From NCBI GenBank assembly GCA_031265345.1, contig JAISCU010000248.1, positions 1 to 8,031 of the forward strand: a stretch of 8,031 bases of DNA. Direction: 5' to 3'. Every line of letters begins with the position of its first letter. Position 1 is the first letter of the stretch. The stretch comes from Bifidobacteriaceae bacterium. GTDB taxonomy: Bacteria; Actinomycetota; Actinomycetes; Actinomycetales; WQXJ01. This document shows positions 1-5,179 of this stretch, piece by piece. The notes under the pieces are model-generated. The model was given only the letters and a program-made list of their open reading frames with translations. It had not been told where the DNA came from and ran no database searches. Both the position numbers and the translations under genes were made by a program.

Positions 1-30
1 TCTACTGCGGCTGAAACCCGCCCGTCCCCT

Positions 31-110
31 GAGACACCAACGCACACAAGTTCCCGAGACACAAACGTCCACAAGACTCCGAGACAGAAGTGTCCACAAG
101 ACTCCGAGAC
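31..110. repeat. 25-bp tandem repeats (GAGACA ... CACAAG)
   Basis: GAGAC begins at 31, 56, 81 and 106, an exact 25-bp period. Units 31-55, 56-80 and 81-105 each carry GAGACA at the left and CACAAG about 14 bases further on. The second and third units differ at only a few positions; the first is more diverged, and the fourth (from 106) keeps only the first six bases. There is no spacer between units, so this is a tandem array and not a CRISPR. Since 25 is not a multiple of three, it does not encode a peptide repeat. Evenly spaced tandem binding sites are known at the ends of some insertion sequences such as the IS21 family; assignment to that family here is inference. Confidence 0.7.
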
Positions 111-128
111 ATGGCATCGACTCGGCCG

Positions 129-287
129 CCAATTGAAGCCAATTGTGGACACGGCCCCAACACGACGCCGAGGCCGCCGATCCGACGACCAGCGCAAACA
201 CGGCCCGTCGGCCGGGCGGCATCGGACACCGTTGTCCACAACTGGCTGGAACTCGACCCGGACCCCAATTGAAGCCACTTGCGGACA
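129..287. repeat. Direct and inverted copies of the TGTCCACAA box
   Basis: Positions 129-151 and 265-287 are direct repeats matching at 21 of 23 bases, both beginning CCAATTGAAGCCA. Between them, 233-246 is the inverted match of 138-151 at 13 of 14 bases. All three copies contain the core of the 25-bp tandem array to their left (TGTCCACAA or its complement TTGTGGACA, with TGTCCGCAA in the last copy). Six related boxes therefore occur within 250 bases: forward at 41-50, 66-75, 91-100 and 233-242, reverse at 142-151 and 278-287. They look like protein-binding sites of a transposase or regulator; which protein is unknown. Confidence 0.6.
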
Positions 288-391
288 TCCCGCAAGGCCG
301 CCCGGCGTGCGCCGCCCGATTCCCGCAGGTACCTGGAGCGCAAGGGCGGCGAAGGCGGCCGCAAACCCGCCAAGGCGCGGTCGGTCGCGGA

Positions 392-823
392 TCAATCGCG
401 GCTGGTGGGCTCGTTCGGGGCGCTCCAGTCCTCGCATTCAAGGCCTGGGGCGCGGCTGAACTCGCGCAGGTTGGTGGTCACCACGACCAGGCCCCTCGAG
501 CGAGCATGGCCCGCGATCAGTGTGTCGAGCGGGCCTATCGGCGTCCCTGCCGCGGCCAACCGGCCGGAGATGCGACCGGCGTGGTGAGCGGCGTTTCGGT
601 CGAACTGCAGGACCTCGCACAGCGCCAACAAAGCCTCGACCCGAGCAGCGTCCTTGTCCGGCGCAGATGAGCGCGCCAGCCCGTGTTCGAGTTCTGCGAC
701 AGAGATGGTGGAGACGGCGATTCGGCCAGACGCGGCCCGGAAACGGGGCCGCAATTCCTCGGAGCGTCGGCGCAGCAGGTGGATCAGGACGCTGGTGTCC
801 AGCATGTAGGTCAATTCCACCAT
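392..823 (-). CDS. vapC: VapC-type PIN-domain ribonuclease toxin
   Basis: Toxin of a type II toxin-antitoxin pair, a Mg2+-dependent RNase of the PIN family, 143 residues, the usual VapC size. The acidic PIN residues are visible: D9 in YMLDTSVLI, E44 in ISVAELEHG and D100 in PIGPLDTLIAGHA, with N118 in VTTNLREF. The late part (G-T-P-I-G-P, then TNLREFSRAPGL and EDW) closely resembles the VapC group that cuts initiator tRNA-fMet in enterobacteria, so that target is plausible but not shown. The ATG at 823 is preferred over the internal ATG at 805 because family members have a few residues before the MLDT motif. It overlaps the end of vapB by 13 nt, implying coupled translation. No active-site residue is missing, so it is probably functional. 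Confidence 0.9.
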   Translation of the reverse strand: MVELTYMLDTSVLIHLLRRRSEELRPRFRAASGRIAVSTISVAELEHGLARSSAPDKDAARVEALLALCEVLQFDRNAAHHAGRISGRLAAAGTPIGPLDTLIAGHARSRGLVVVTTNLREFSRAPGLECEDWSAPNEPTSRD

Positions 824-1050
824 TGCTCGCGCTCCAGGCCGGAACCGCTCATTCGATCAGTGCCGAAACCCTCGCTGACCGGCTCGAATGTGTCGAACCA
901 ATCGTCCCATGACGCCCCGACCGGCGTGATGATCCGGCTGCTCCCCACCACGCGCACCTCCACCCGGCGAACGTCGTCTGGCAGAGCAACGGCCTTCGGA
1001 AGCCGGACGGCTTGGGTCTTGTTGCTGCGGAAAACTGTGGTTGTTAGCAC
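811..1050 (-). CDS. vapB: VapB-type antitoxin, AbrB/MazE fold
   Basis: Antitoxin partner of the VapC just downstream, 79 residues. The N-terminal part (VFRSNKTQAVRLPKAVALP, residues 6-24) is the SpoVT/AbrB swapped-hairpin DNA-binding signature of VapB/VagC antitoxins, including the characteristic N-K-T-Q-A-V-R-L-P-K. The C-terminal half (GASWDDWFDTFEP) matches the toxin-binding tail of this family. The start chosen is GTG at 1050, preceded on its strand by GGGAGG (1060-1055) with a short 4-nt gap. The same frame stays open back into the tRNA gene, but that extension has no family similarity and would cross the tRNA terminator. VapB normally neutralises VapC and represses its own operon together with it; here that is family knowledge. 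Confidence 0.88.
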   Translation of the reverse strand: MLTTTVFRSNKTQAVRLPKAVALPDDVRRVEVRVVGSSRIITPVGASWDDWFDTFEPVSEGFGTDRMSGSGLEREQWWN

Positions 1051-1080
1051 GATCCCTCCCGTATCTCCATCAAGTATATC
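1051..1080 (-). promoter_or_regulatory. vapBC promoter (-10 TATACT) and ribosome binding site
   Basis: On the minus strand TATACT (1078-1073) matches the -10 consensus at five of six positions and lies 22 nt before the GTG start of vapB, leaving room for a short leader with GGGAGG at 1060-1055. No good -35 hexamer is visible 16-18 nt upstream. GATATAC (1080-1074) and GAGATAC (1067-1061) form a direct repeat overlapping and following the -10, which is where an autorepressing VapB-VapC complex would be expected to bind; that role is inferred. Confidence 0.5.
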
Positions 1081-1244
1081 CAAAAACCGCGCGCCGGAGG
1101 TCCCACCATTACGCAGTCGCTTGACTTTGACGAAGACTGGTTCTTGGTTCGTTGGGCACAGCTGAATGGCGCCCAGGCCTCCACGCGGGAGGACGGTCGA
1201 TGCGGGCGAAGTCGAGCCAGCGGCATCGGCGGCGTGGGCGGGCA

Positions 1245-1300
1245 GGAACAAAACCAAACCCAGGGTGTGGCCCTCGAGCATGCGAGGAGCCAACCCTGGG
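1245..1300 (-). terminator. Large hairpin terminator of the tRNA-Leu gene
   Basis: On the minus strand a nearly perfect long hairpin starts eight bases after the tRNA 3' end. The outer stem pairs 1293-1300 with 1259-1266 (8 bp, CCCAGGGT), the next segment pairs 1289-1292 with 1268-1271 (4 bp), and the inner stem pairs 1283-1287 with 1272-1276 (5 bp) around a 6-nt loop. Only single-base bulges at 1267 and 1288 interrupt it. The hairpin is followed by a T-rich run (TTTGGTTTTGTT). This is a classic intrinsic terminator and separates tRNA transcription from vapBC. The rest of the 1051-1308 spacer contains only the vapBC promoter. Confidence 0.85.
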
Positions 1301-1308
1301 CGAGGGGG

Positions 1309-1392
1309 TGCGCGAGGGGGGACTTGAACCCCCATGCCCTTGCGGGCACACGGACCTGAACCGTGCGCGTCTGCCAATTCCGCCACTCGCGC
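1309..1392 (-). tRNA. tRNA-Leu (anticodon CAG)
   Basis: A complete 84-nt class II tRNA on the minus strand. The acceptor stem pairs GCGCGAG (1392-1386) with CTCGCGC (1316-1310), with discriminator A at 1309. The anticodon stem CACGG/CCGTG encloses the loop TTCAGGT, giving anticodon CAG at 1358-1356, which reads the leucine codon CUG. The long variable arm is a 5-bp stem, TGCCC/GGGCA, capped by GCAA, typical of tRNA-Leu, and the T arm GGGGG-TTCAAGT-CCCCC is intact. The 3' CCA is not encoded and must be added post-transcriptionally. A leucine tRNA next to fhaA is also found in mycobacteria, so this position is ancestral. Confidence 0.97.
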
Positions 1393-1433
1393 GCAAGGGA
1401 TGAGGCTAGCATGATTTGCGTTTGGGAGGGAAT

Positions 1434-1517
1434 TGGTAACGTGGTCCGACCGGCAGGCCTACATCATTAATGAAAGGAAGTCGTTACCATTGGCTACGTT
1501 CTGGCAGTGGGGAGGGG
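1434..1517 (+). promoter_or_regulatory. fhaA upstream region: 8-bp inverted repeat and ribosome binding site
   Basis: TGGTAACG at 1434-1441 and CGTTACCA at 1482-1489 form a perfect 8-bp inverted repeat 40 bases apart, flanking an AT-richer segment (TACATCATTAAT, 1460-1471) that may hold the fhaA promoter. The wide spacing suits two operator half-sites or a looped leader better than a terminator. No confident -35/-10 pair could be assigned. GGGGAGGGG at 1509-1517 is a strong ribosome binding site, its GGAGG core eight bases before the fhaA ATG. Confidence 0.4.
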
Positions 1518-1523
1518 TGACGT

Positions 1524-2243
1524 ATGGCGTTCCTCGACCGGTTTGAGAAAGGCGTCGAGCGCGCAGTCAATGGTGCCTTCGCCAAAGCATCACGTAGTGA
1601 GGTGAAACCAGTGGACCTGGCTTCAGCGCTCCGGCGCGAGTTAGACGATAAGGCGGCAGTACTGGCCCGCGGCAGGGCCGTAGTGCCGAACGAGTTCGTG
1701 ATCGAATTGTCCCCCCAGGACTTCGACCGCATCCTGGACTGGGGCGCCGAGGCGATGGGGGAAGAACTCCAAGAAGGGGTCGCCCAGCACGCCGCCTCGC
1801 AGCGCTACGCGTTCGTGGGCCCGGTCTCGGTCACCTTCGAAGAGGACCCGGACCTCGAAGTCGGCGTGTTCCACGTCCGCTCGGAGACGGTGCGCGGCGC
1901 GGTGGCGCCAGCCGGGCCCTCGCCCGCGTCGTCACGCCATCCGATCGTGGACATCGACGGGCAACGCTATCTGCTGACCGGCCCCGTGACGGTGATCGGA
2001 CGCGGTTCCGATGCCGACATCATTGTCGAGGACACCGGCGTCTCCCGCCGCCACGTCGAGATCCGGCTGACGCCGGACGGGCCGGTGGCGACCGACCTGG
2101 GCTCGACCAACGGCACCTTCGTCGAGGGCCATCGCATCACCAACGCCTTGCTGCTGGACGGCAACACCCTGACCGTCGGGCGGACCGAAGTGGTCTTCTG
2201 GACCGGAGAATCGACCGACCTCGGTTTCGACCCGGAGAGCTGA
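1524..2243 (+). CDS. fhaA: FhaA: DUF3662 and FHA domain protein
   Basis: Cytoplasmic phosphothreonine-binding protein, 239 residues. Residues 1 to about 120 form the DUF3662 domain (opening MAFLDRFEKGVERAVNGAFAKA), and residues 140-230 form a C-terminal FHA domain. The phosphopeptide-binding signature residues are present: R160 in IGRGSDADI, S174 and H177 in VSRRH, and N196 in DLGSTNGTF. In mycobacteria the FHA domain of FhaA binds the phosphorylated pseudokinase domain of MviN/MurJ and so restrains peptidoglycan precursor export; a similar role is expected here. The linker (about 121-139) is only some 20 residues, whereas the M. tuberculosis protein (527 residues) has a very long low-complexity one. 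The ATG at 1524 has a strong ribosome binding site. Unlike the usual arrangement, a toxin-antitoxin pair separates it from fhaB, so it needs its own promoter. Confidence 0.95.
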   Translation: MAFLDRFEKGVERAVNGAFAKASRSEVKPVDLASALRRELDDKAAVLARGRAVVPNEFVIELSPQDFDRILDWGAEAMGEELQEGVAQHAASQRYAFVGPVSVTFEEDPDLEVGVFHVRSETVRGAVAPAGPSPASSRHPIVDIDGQRYLLTGPVTVIGRGSDADIIVEDTGVSRRHVEIRLTPDGPVATDLGSTNGTFVEGHRITNALLLDGNTLTVGRTEVVFWTGESTDLGFDPES

Positions 2244-2259
2244 GGCTCTACAGGTGCGC

Positions 2260-2287
2260 CTCGCTGGAATGTGGGGCTCTCAGCGAG
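2260..2287. terminator. Possible hairpin between converging fhaA and mazF
   Basis: CTCGCTG at 2260-2266 and CAGCGAG at 2281-2287 form a perfect 7-bp inverted repeat with a 14-nt loop. It lies 16 bases after the fhaA stop codon, and its right arm covers the end of the converging mazF gene. A hairpin here could end transcription from either side, but no T-run follows on either strand, so it could equally be a chance repeat. Confidence 0.3.
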
Positions 2288-2666
2288 CCGATGCGCCCGG
2301 CCAGCCCTCGACCAGGGCACGGCCCGCGATCACTTTGGCGAAGTCCTCGTCGGGGAGGCGTCCCAGGTAACGGACGAACCGCGAGGCGACACCAGCGAAC
2401 GGCGAATCGCAGATGGCGACACTGTCCCATTCGAGTCCGTGCCCGGCCGCGATCAATGGGCGCACGGCGCTGGCGCGGAGGCGAGAACTCCGCGTGAAAG
2501 GCACCACCGTGACGAGGCCGTACTCTGTCTGGGCCCGCACCTCGTCGCGCGAGACCACCACTGCGGGCCGGGTCTTCCCGATCTCGCCTTTGCGGCCCGC
2601 TCCTAGCTGAACCAGCCAGATCTCCTGGCGGAAGGGCGGTTTGGACGGCGAAGGGTCACTGCTCAT
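2280..2666 (-). CDS. mazF: MazF/PemK-type endoribonuclease toxin
   Basis: Toxin of a second type II toxin-antitoxin pair, 128 residues, a ribosome-independent mRNA-cutting RNase by family. Residues 14-58 show the MazF/PemK pattern: QEIWLVQLG, a loop, GEIGKTRPAVVVS and LVTVVPFTRS. R33 in KTRPAVV and T58 in VPFT correspond in position to the catalytic Arg and Thr of E. coli MazF. The middle region (LEWDSVAICDSPFAG) and the C-terminal LGRLPDEDFAKV helix also fit. The start is the ATG at 2666, which overlaps the antitoxin end by 11 nt (ATGAGCAGTGA); the frame is open further upstream but only as a shadow of the antitoxin. The gene lies on the minus strand inside the fhaA-fhaB interval, pointing at the fhaA end. 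Cleavage specificity cannot be predicted. Confidence 0.9.
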   Translation of the reverse strand: MSSDPSPSKPPFRQEIWLVQLGAGRKGEIGKTRPAVVVSRDEVRAQTEYGLVTVVPFTRSSRLRASAVRPLIAAGHGLEWDSVAICDSPFAGVASRFVRYLGRLPDEDFAKVIAGRALVEGWPGASAR

Positions 2667-3003
2667 TGTATTCCGGCCATCCGTCGTCATCGAACTCAAC
2701 GCCCAGGTCAGCGTTCTGCCAATCCATGACCTCCTCCACAAATTCAGGGTCCTTGAGTGCCTCAGTCCAGTCGGCGCGAGCCTGGGCGAACACCTCCTGG
2801 CGCAAGGCCTCTTCAGCCACCTCATCCAAGTACGCCGCCAAGGACACGCCCGCTTTGGCGGCCTCCCGCGCCAGGATGTCCCTGGTGTCGCGGGACACCC
2901 TGATGGATGTGTACTTCGACTGGGAGGGCGACTTCGGCGCGGGTTCCGCGAGGCGCGCCGGACGCTTCTTCGACGCGCGCGGCTTGATCGTTGCTGCAGT
3001 CAT
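2656..3003 (-). CDS. Ribbon-helix-helix antitoxin of the MazF-type toxin
   Basis: First gene of the toxin-antitoxin pair, 115 residues. Residues about 29-70 (KYTSIRVSRDTRDILAREAA, then AGVSLAAYLDEVAEEAL) form a strand-helix-helix of the ribbon-helix-helix DNA-binding type, common in antitoxins paired with MazF/PemK toxins. The C-terminal tail (ADWTEALKDPEFVEEVMDW, then DFDDDGW-like acidic residues to the end) is strongly acidic and probably wraps the toxin. An extra lysine/arginine/proline-rich N-terminal arm of about 28 residues makes it longer than most such antitoxins. The ATG at 3003 has no ribosome binding site before it, but a -10 hexamer ends six bases upstream, so the mRNA is probably leaderless. 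It likely represses its own promoter. Confidence 0.82.
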   Translation of the reverse strand: MTAATIKPRASKKRPARLAEPAPKSPSQSKYTSIRVSRDTRDILAREAAKAGVSLAAYLDEVAEEALRQEVFAQARADWTEALKDPEFVEEVMDWQNADLGVEFDDDGWPEYNEQ

Positions 3004-3009
3004 GCATAC

Positions 3010-3038
3010 ACGTTAGCATCCATCCAACCATCCGTCAG
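3010..3038 (-). promoter_or_regulatory. Leaderless promoter of the antitoxin-mazF operon
   Basis: On the minus strand CTGACG (3038-3033, matching TTGACA at the core TGAC), a 17-bp spacer and TAACGT (3015-3010, fitting TANNNT) form a well-spaced promoter. The -10 ends six bases before the antitoxin ATG, so transcription should start at or very near the start codon, which explains the missing ribosome binding site. The spacer holds two GGATGG copies (3033-3028 and 3025-3020) on an 8-bp period, a good candidate operator for the ribbon-helix-helix antitoxin. The operator role is inferred. Confidence 0.6.
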
Positions 3039-3084
3039 CCCGCGGGCCGATCCCGGATTTCGTCCCGACAACCGAGGCCCAACC

Positions 3085-3121
3085 TAAGACTCTGGCCAGC
3101 CAGGACAACTAAGGTTGAGCT
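3085..3121 (+). promoter_or_regulatory. Likely leaderless promoter of the fhaB-pstP-rodA-pbpA operon
   Basis: TAAGGT at 3110-3115 fits the actinobacterial -10 pattern TANNNT and ends six bases before the fhaB ATG, the geometry of a leaderless transcript. The best -35-like match, AAGACT at 3086-3091, is weak (18-bp spacer, GAC core only). Only a poor AAGG could act as a ribosome binding site. AACCT (3081-3085) and AGGTT (3112-3116) form a short inverted repeat around the promoter. Because fhaA is cut off from the operon by the toxin-antitoxin pair, some promoter is needed in this spacer. Confidence 0.5.
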
Positions 3122-3748
3122 ATGGGAGAGCTGTCAGTCTCGTTGCTTCGGCTGGGCTATCTGCTGGTGCTCTGGCTGTTCGTGCTGGCGGCTCTGGCAA
3201 CGCTCAGACGCGATATCTACGGCACCACGATCCGGCGGCGCGACTCGCAGCCTCGCGAGAGGTCACGCTCCAAGCGCCGCGCCCGCGTCGGGGTGCCGGT
3301 CGAGATGGCCGCGTTAGCCGGGGCCGTGGCCACCGGGCCCGCAGGCGCGCCGCTCGGGGCCGGTCCGCTCGGTTCCCCGCTAGCCGGGCCCCAAGCCGTG
3401 CCTCCAGCCAGACAGAGCGCGATCGGCGCCAACGCGACGGCCCTGGCCAGCGCCAATGCCCCGACCCGCCTCACCGTCAAATCCGGCCCGCTGCGCGGCA
3501 CCACGTTGCCGCTCACCCGGTCGCCAGTGGTGATAGGGCGCTCCTCGACCGCCAATCTGGTCCTGGATGATGAGTTCGCTTCCGGACGCCACGCCCAATT
3601 GGTACCACGCCAAGGCGGCTGGGTGCTGGAAGACTTGGGCTCGACCAATGGCACGTTCATGGGCCGTGAGAGAATTACTGGCCCGGTCCAGCTAGTCGCG
3701 GGACAGTCCATCCGGATCGGCAATACGACTTTGGAGGTGCTCAAGTAG
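3122..3748 (+). CDS. fhaB: FhaB: membrane-anchored FHA domain protein
   Basis: Phosphothreonine-reading protein of the cell growth operon, 208 residues. Residues 5-28 are one hydrophobic membrane segment followed by L-R-R-D-I-Y, as in mycobacterial FhaB (FipA), which places the FHA domain in the cytoplasm. The FHA domain occupies 116-208, with R140 in VIGRSSTANLVL, S154 and H157 in FASGRHA, and N176 in EDLGSTNGTF. In mycobacteria this protein connects PknA signalling with FtsZ and FtsQ at the septum; a similar scaffold role is expected. The linker (about 40-115) begins Arg/Lys-rich, then becomes Ala/Gly/Pro-rich, making the protein some 50 residues longer than the M. tuberculosis form. The ATG at 3122 gives the conserved N-terminus. 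The next gene begins one base after its stop. Confidence 0.94.
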   Translation: MGELSVSLLRLGYLLVLWLFVLAALATLRRDIYGTTIRRRDSQPRERSRSKRRARVGVPVEMAALAGAVATGPAGAPLGAGPLGSPLAGPQAVPPARQSAIGANATALASANAPTRLTVKSGPLRGTTLPLTRSPVVIGRSSTANLVLDDEFASGRHAQLVPRQGGWVLEDLGSTNGTFMGRERITGPVQLVAGQSIRIGNTTLEVLK

Positions 3749-3749
3749 A

Positions 3750-5177
3750 GTGACCATCGCTCTGCGCTACGCGGTGCGCTCCGACATTGGGCTCACTCGC
3801 GCCAACAATCAGGATTCGGCCTACGCCGGTCCCCATTTGTTGGTGGTGGCGGACGGGATGGGCGGGCACGCGGGCGGGGACATCGCCTCATCGGTGGCGA
3901 TAGCCCATCTCGCGCCCCTGGACGAGGAGACGCCGACCTCCGACCAAGGAGCGGAGGCCATCGAATCGGCGGTGGAGGGCGCCCACGAGGAGCTCCTTGA
4001 GCGAGTCGAGGAGGACCAGGAGCTGGCGGGCCTCGGCACCACGATCACGTCCCTGCTCCGGTCCGGTGACCGGCTGATCCTGGGGCACATCGGCGACTCC
4101 CGCGCCTACCTGCTGCGCGACGACCAGCTGGAGCAGGTCACCACCGACCACACGTTCGTCCAGTACCTGGTGGACAGCGGCAAACTGGAGCCGGAGCAGG
4201 CCGAGCGCCATCCCCAGCGCTCGCTCCTCCTGCGGGTCCTGGGGGATGTGGAGCTGTCCGGCGGCCTCGACATCTCGATCCGCAAGGCCGAGCCGGGCGA
4301 CCGTTGGCTGCTCTGCTCGGACGGCCTGTCCGGGGTGGTCTCGGCGGCCACTTTGAAGCGGACCCTGATCGAGGAGCCCGATCCGGACCAGTGCGCCGAC
4401 ATGCTGATCGAGCTGGCGTTGCGCGGCGGCGGCCCCGACAACGTCACCTGCGTGGTCGCGGACGTGCTGGACATAGACGATCTCCCCGCCGACGAGGCGC
4501 CCTCGACGGCCGCCCAGGTGGCCGGCGCGGCGGCCATCGACCGCAACCGTCCCACCCGCGGCGGCAGCGGCGCGGCGGCGAAGGCCGCGTCATTGACCGC
4601 CCCGCCCGCTCCGACCGAGGACACCGACCTGGCCGATTCGCGCCGCCGCTCCCCGATCGGCCGCCGGCTTGTCTGGATCGCCGTCATCCTGGTCTTCCTC
4701 GGCCTGGCGGCCGGCGGCCTCTATTGGGCTCACGCCTGGAGCCAGGACCAGTACTACGTGGGCCAGGCGGATGGCCGCGTCGCCATCTACCAGGGCATCC
4801 CTCAGGAGGTCTTCGGCCTCGACCTGTCCCACGTCGCCCGCGCCACCTCCTACCGCCTCGAGGTGGACCTCACCGAGTCCTACCGCCAGCAAGTCGAGGA
4901 CGCCTCGTTCCGCAACGTCACCTTGGAGCAGGCCCAGGATTGGGTGGACGATGCCGTGCGCCAGTCCCGCGAGGCCCGTCAGGACCGCCCCGGCTCGGGC
5001 CGCCCGTCTTCCAGTTCGCGGCCCACGCCCACGGCGACACCCAGCCTGACCTCGAGTCTGACTCCCGACCCGACCCCGAGCGGGGCTGACGGCGTGGCGC
5101 CAGGCTCGTCCACGGCATCGTCCACCGGGCCGAAGCGGGACACCGTCGCCAACTCTGCGCCCCCCGCGGGAGGCTAG
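3750..5177 (+). CDS. pstP: PstP: PP2C-type Ser/Thr protein phosphatase, membrane-bound
   Basis: Metal-dependent phosphatase that removes phosphate from Ser/Thr kinases such as PknA/PknB and their substrates; 475 residues (514 in M. tuberculosis). The catalytic domain spans about 5-240 with all PP2C motifs: RSDIGLTRANNQD (10-22), ADGMGGHAGGD with D35, LGTTI (95-99), GDSRAY (115-120), SDGLSG with D191, and GGPDNVT with D230. D35, D191 and D230 are the expected metal ligands. A linker of about 65 residues leads to one membrane segment (about 307-327), then an extracytoplasmic region of about 150 residues ending in a Ser/Thr/Pro-rich tail (413-475). Translation starts at GTG 3750, one base after the fhaB stop, with GGAGG at 3733-3737 inside fhaB, so it is probably translationally coupled. 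Confidence 0.97.
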   Translation: MTIALRYAVRSDIGLTRANNQDSAYAGPHLLVVADGMGGHAGGDIASSVAIAHLAPLDEETPTSDQGAEAIESAVEGAHEELLERVEEDQELAGLGTTITSLLRSGDRLILGHIGDSRAYLLRDDQLEQVTTDHTFVQYLVDSGKLEPEQAERHPQRSLLLRVLGDVELSGGLDISIRKAEPGDRWLLCSDGLSGVVSAATLKRTLIEEPDPDQCADMLIELALRGGGPDNVTCVVADVLDIDDLPADEAPSTAAQVAGAAAIDRNRPTRGGSGAAAKAASLTAPPAPTEDTDLADSRRRSPIGRRLVWIAVILVFLGLAAGGLYWAHAWSQDQYYVGQADGRVAIYQGIPQEVFGLDLSHVARATSYRLEVDLTESYRQQVEDASFRNVTLEQAQDWVDDAVRQSREARQDRPGSGRPSSSSRPTPTATPSLTSSLTPDPTPSGADGVAPGSSTASSTGPKRDTVANSAPPAGG

Positions 5178-5179
5178 CC

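Larger units (their letters stand above)
1..391. other. Gene-free left edge with repeated TGTCCACAA boxes
   Basis: No reading frame here looks like a real gene. The overlapping frames on both strands are Arg/Pro/Ala-rich products of high-GC DNA and have no recognisable domain. The visible content is a set of short repeats sharing the core TGTCCACAA (listed separately). The part from about 291 to 391, just downstream of the vapC stop codon, shows no repeat, promoter or convincing terminator. The stretch is most likely the decayed edge of a mobile element or a plain intergenic region; the element itself would lie left of the window. Confidence 0.5.

Noticed and set aside
31..110. CRISPR array
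   Set aside because: The 25-bp units are directly adjacent with no unique spacers and decay at both ends; no cas gene is nearby.
353..371. GGCGG/CCGCC-type stem after vapC as its terminator
   Set aside because: Short GC repeats are expected by chance here and no T-run follows on the minus strand.
2..373. Minus-strand 123-residue protein over the left repeats
   Set aside because: Arg/Pro/Ser-rich, no domain, and it runs across non-coding tandem repeats whose 25-bp period is out of phase with codons.
811..1386. A 191-residue minus-strand frame as a long antitoxin gene
   Set aside because: Its first part reads through the tRNA-Leu gene and its terminator; only the last 79 residues from the GTG at 1050 match VapB.
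2667..2825. N-terminal extension of the MazF-type toxin
   Set aside because: These 53 codons are the antitoxin gene read in another frame; the ATG at 2666 gives a normal-length MazF.
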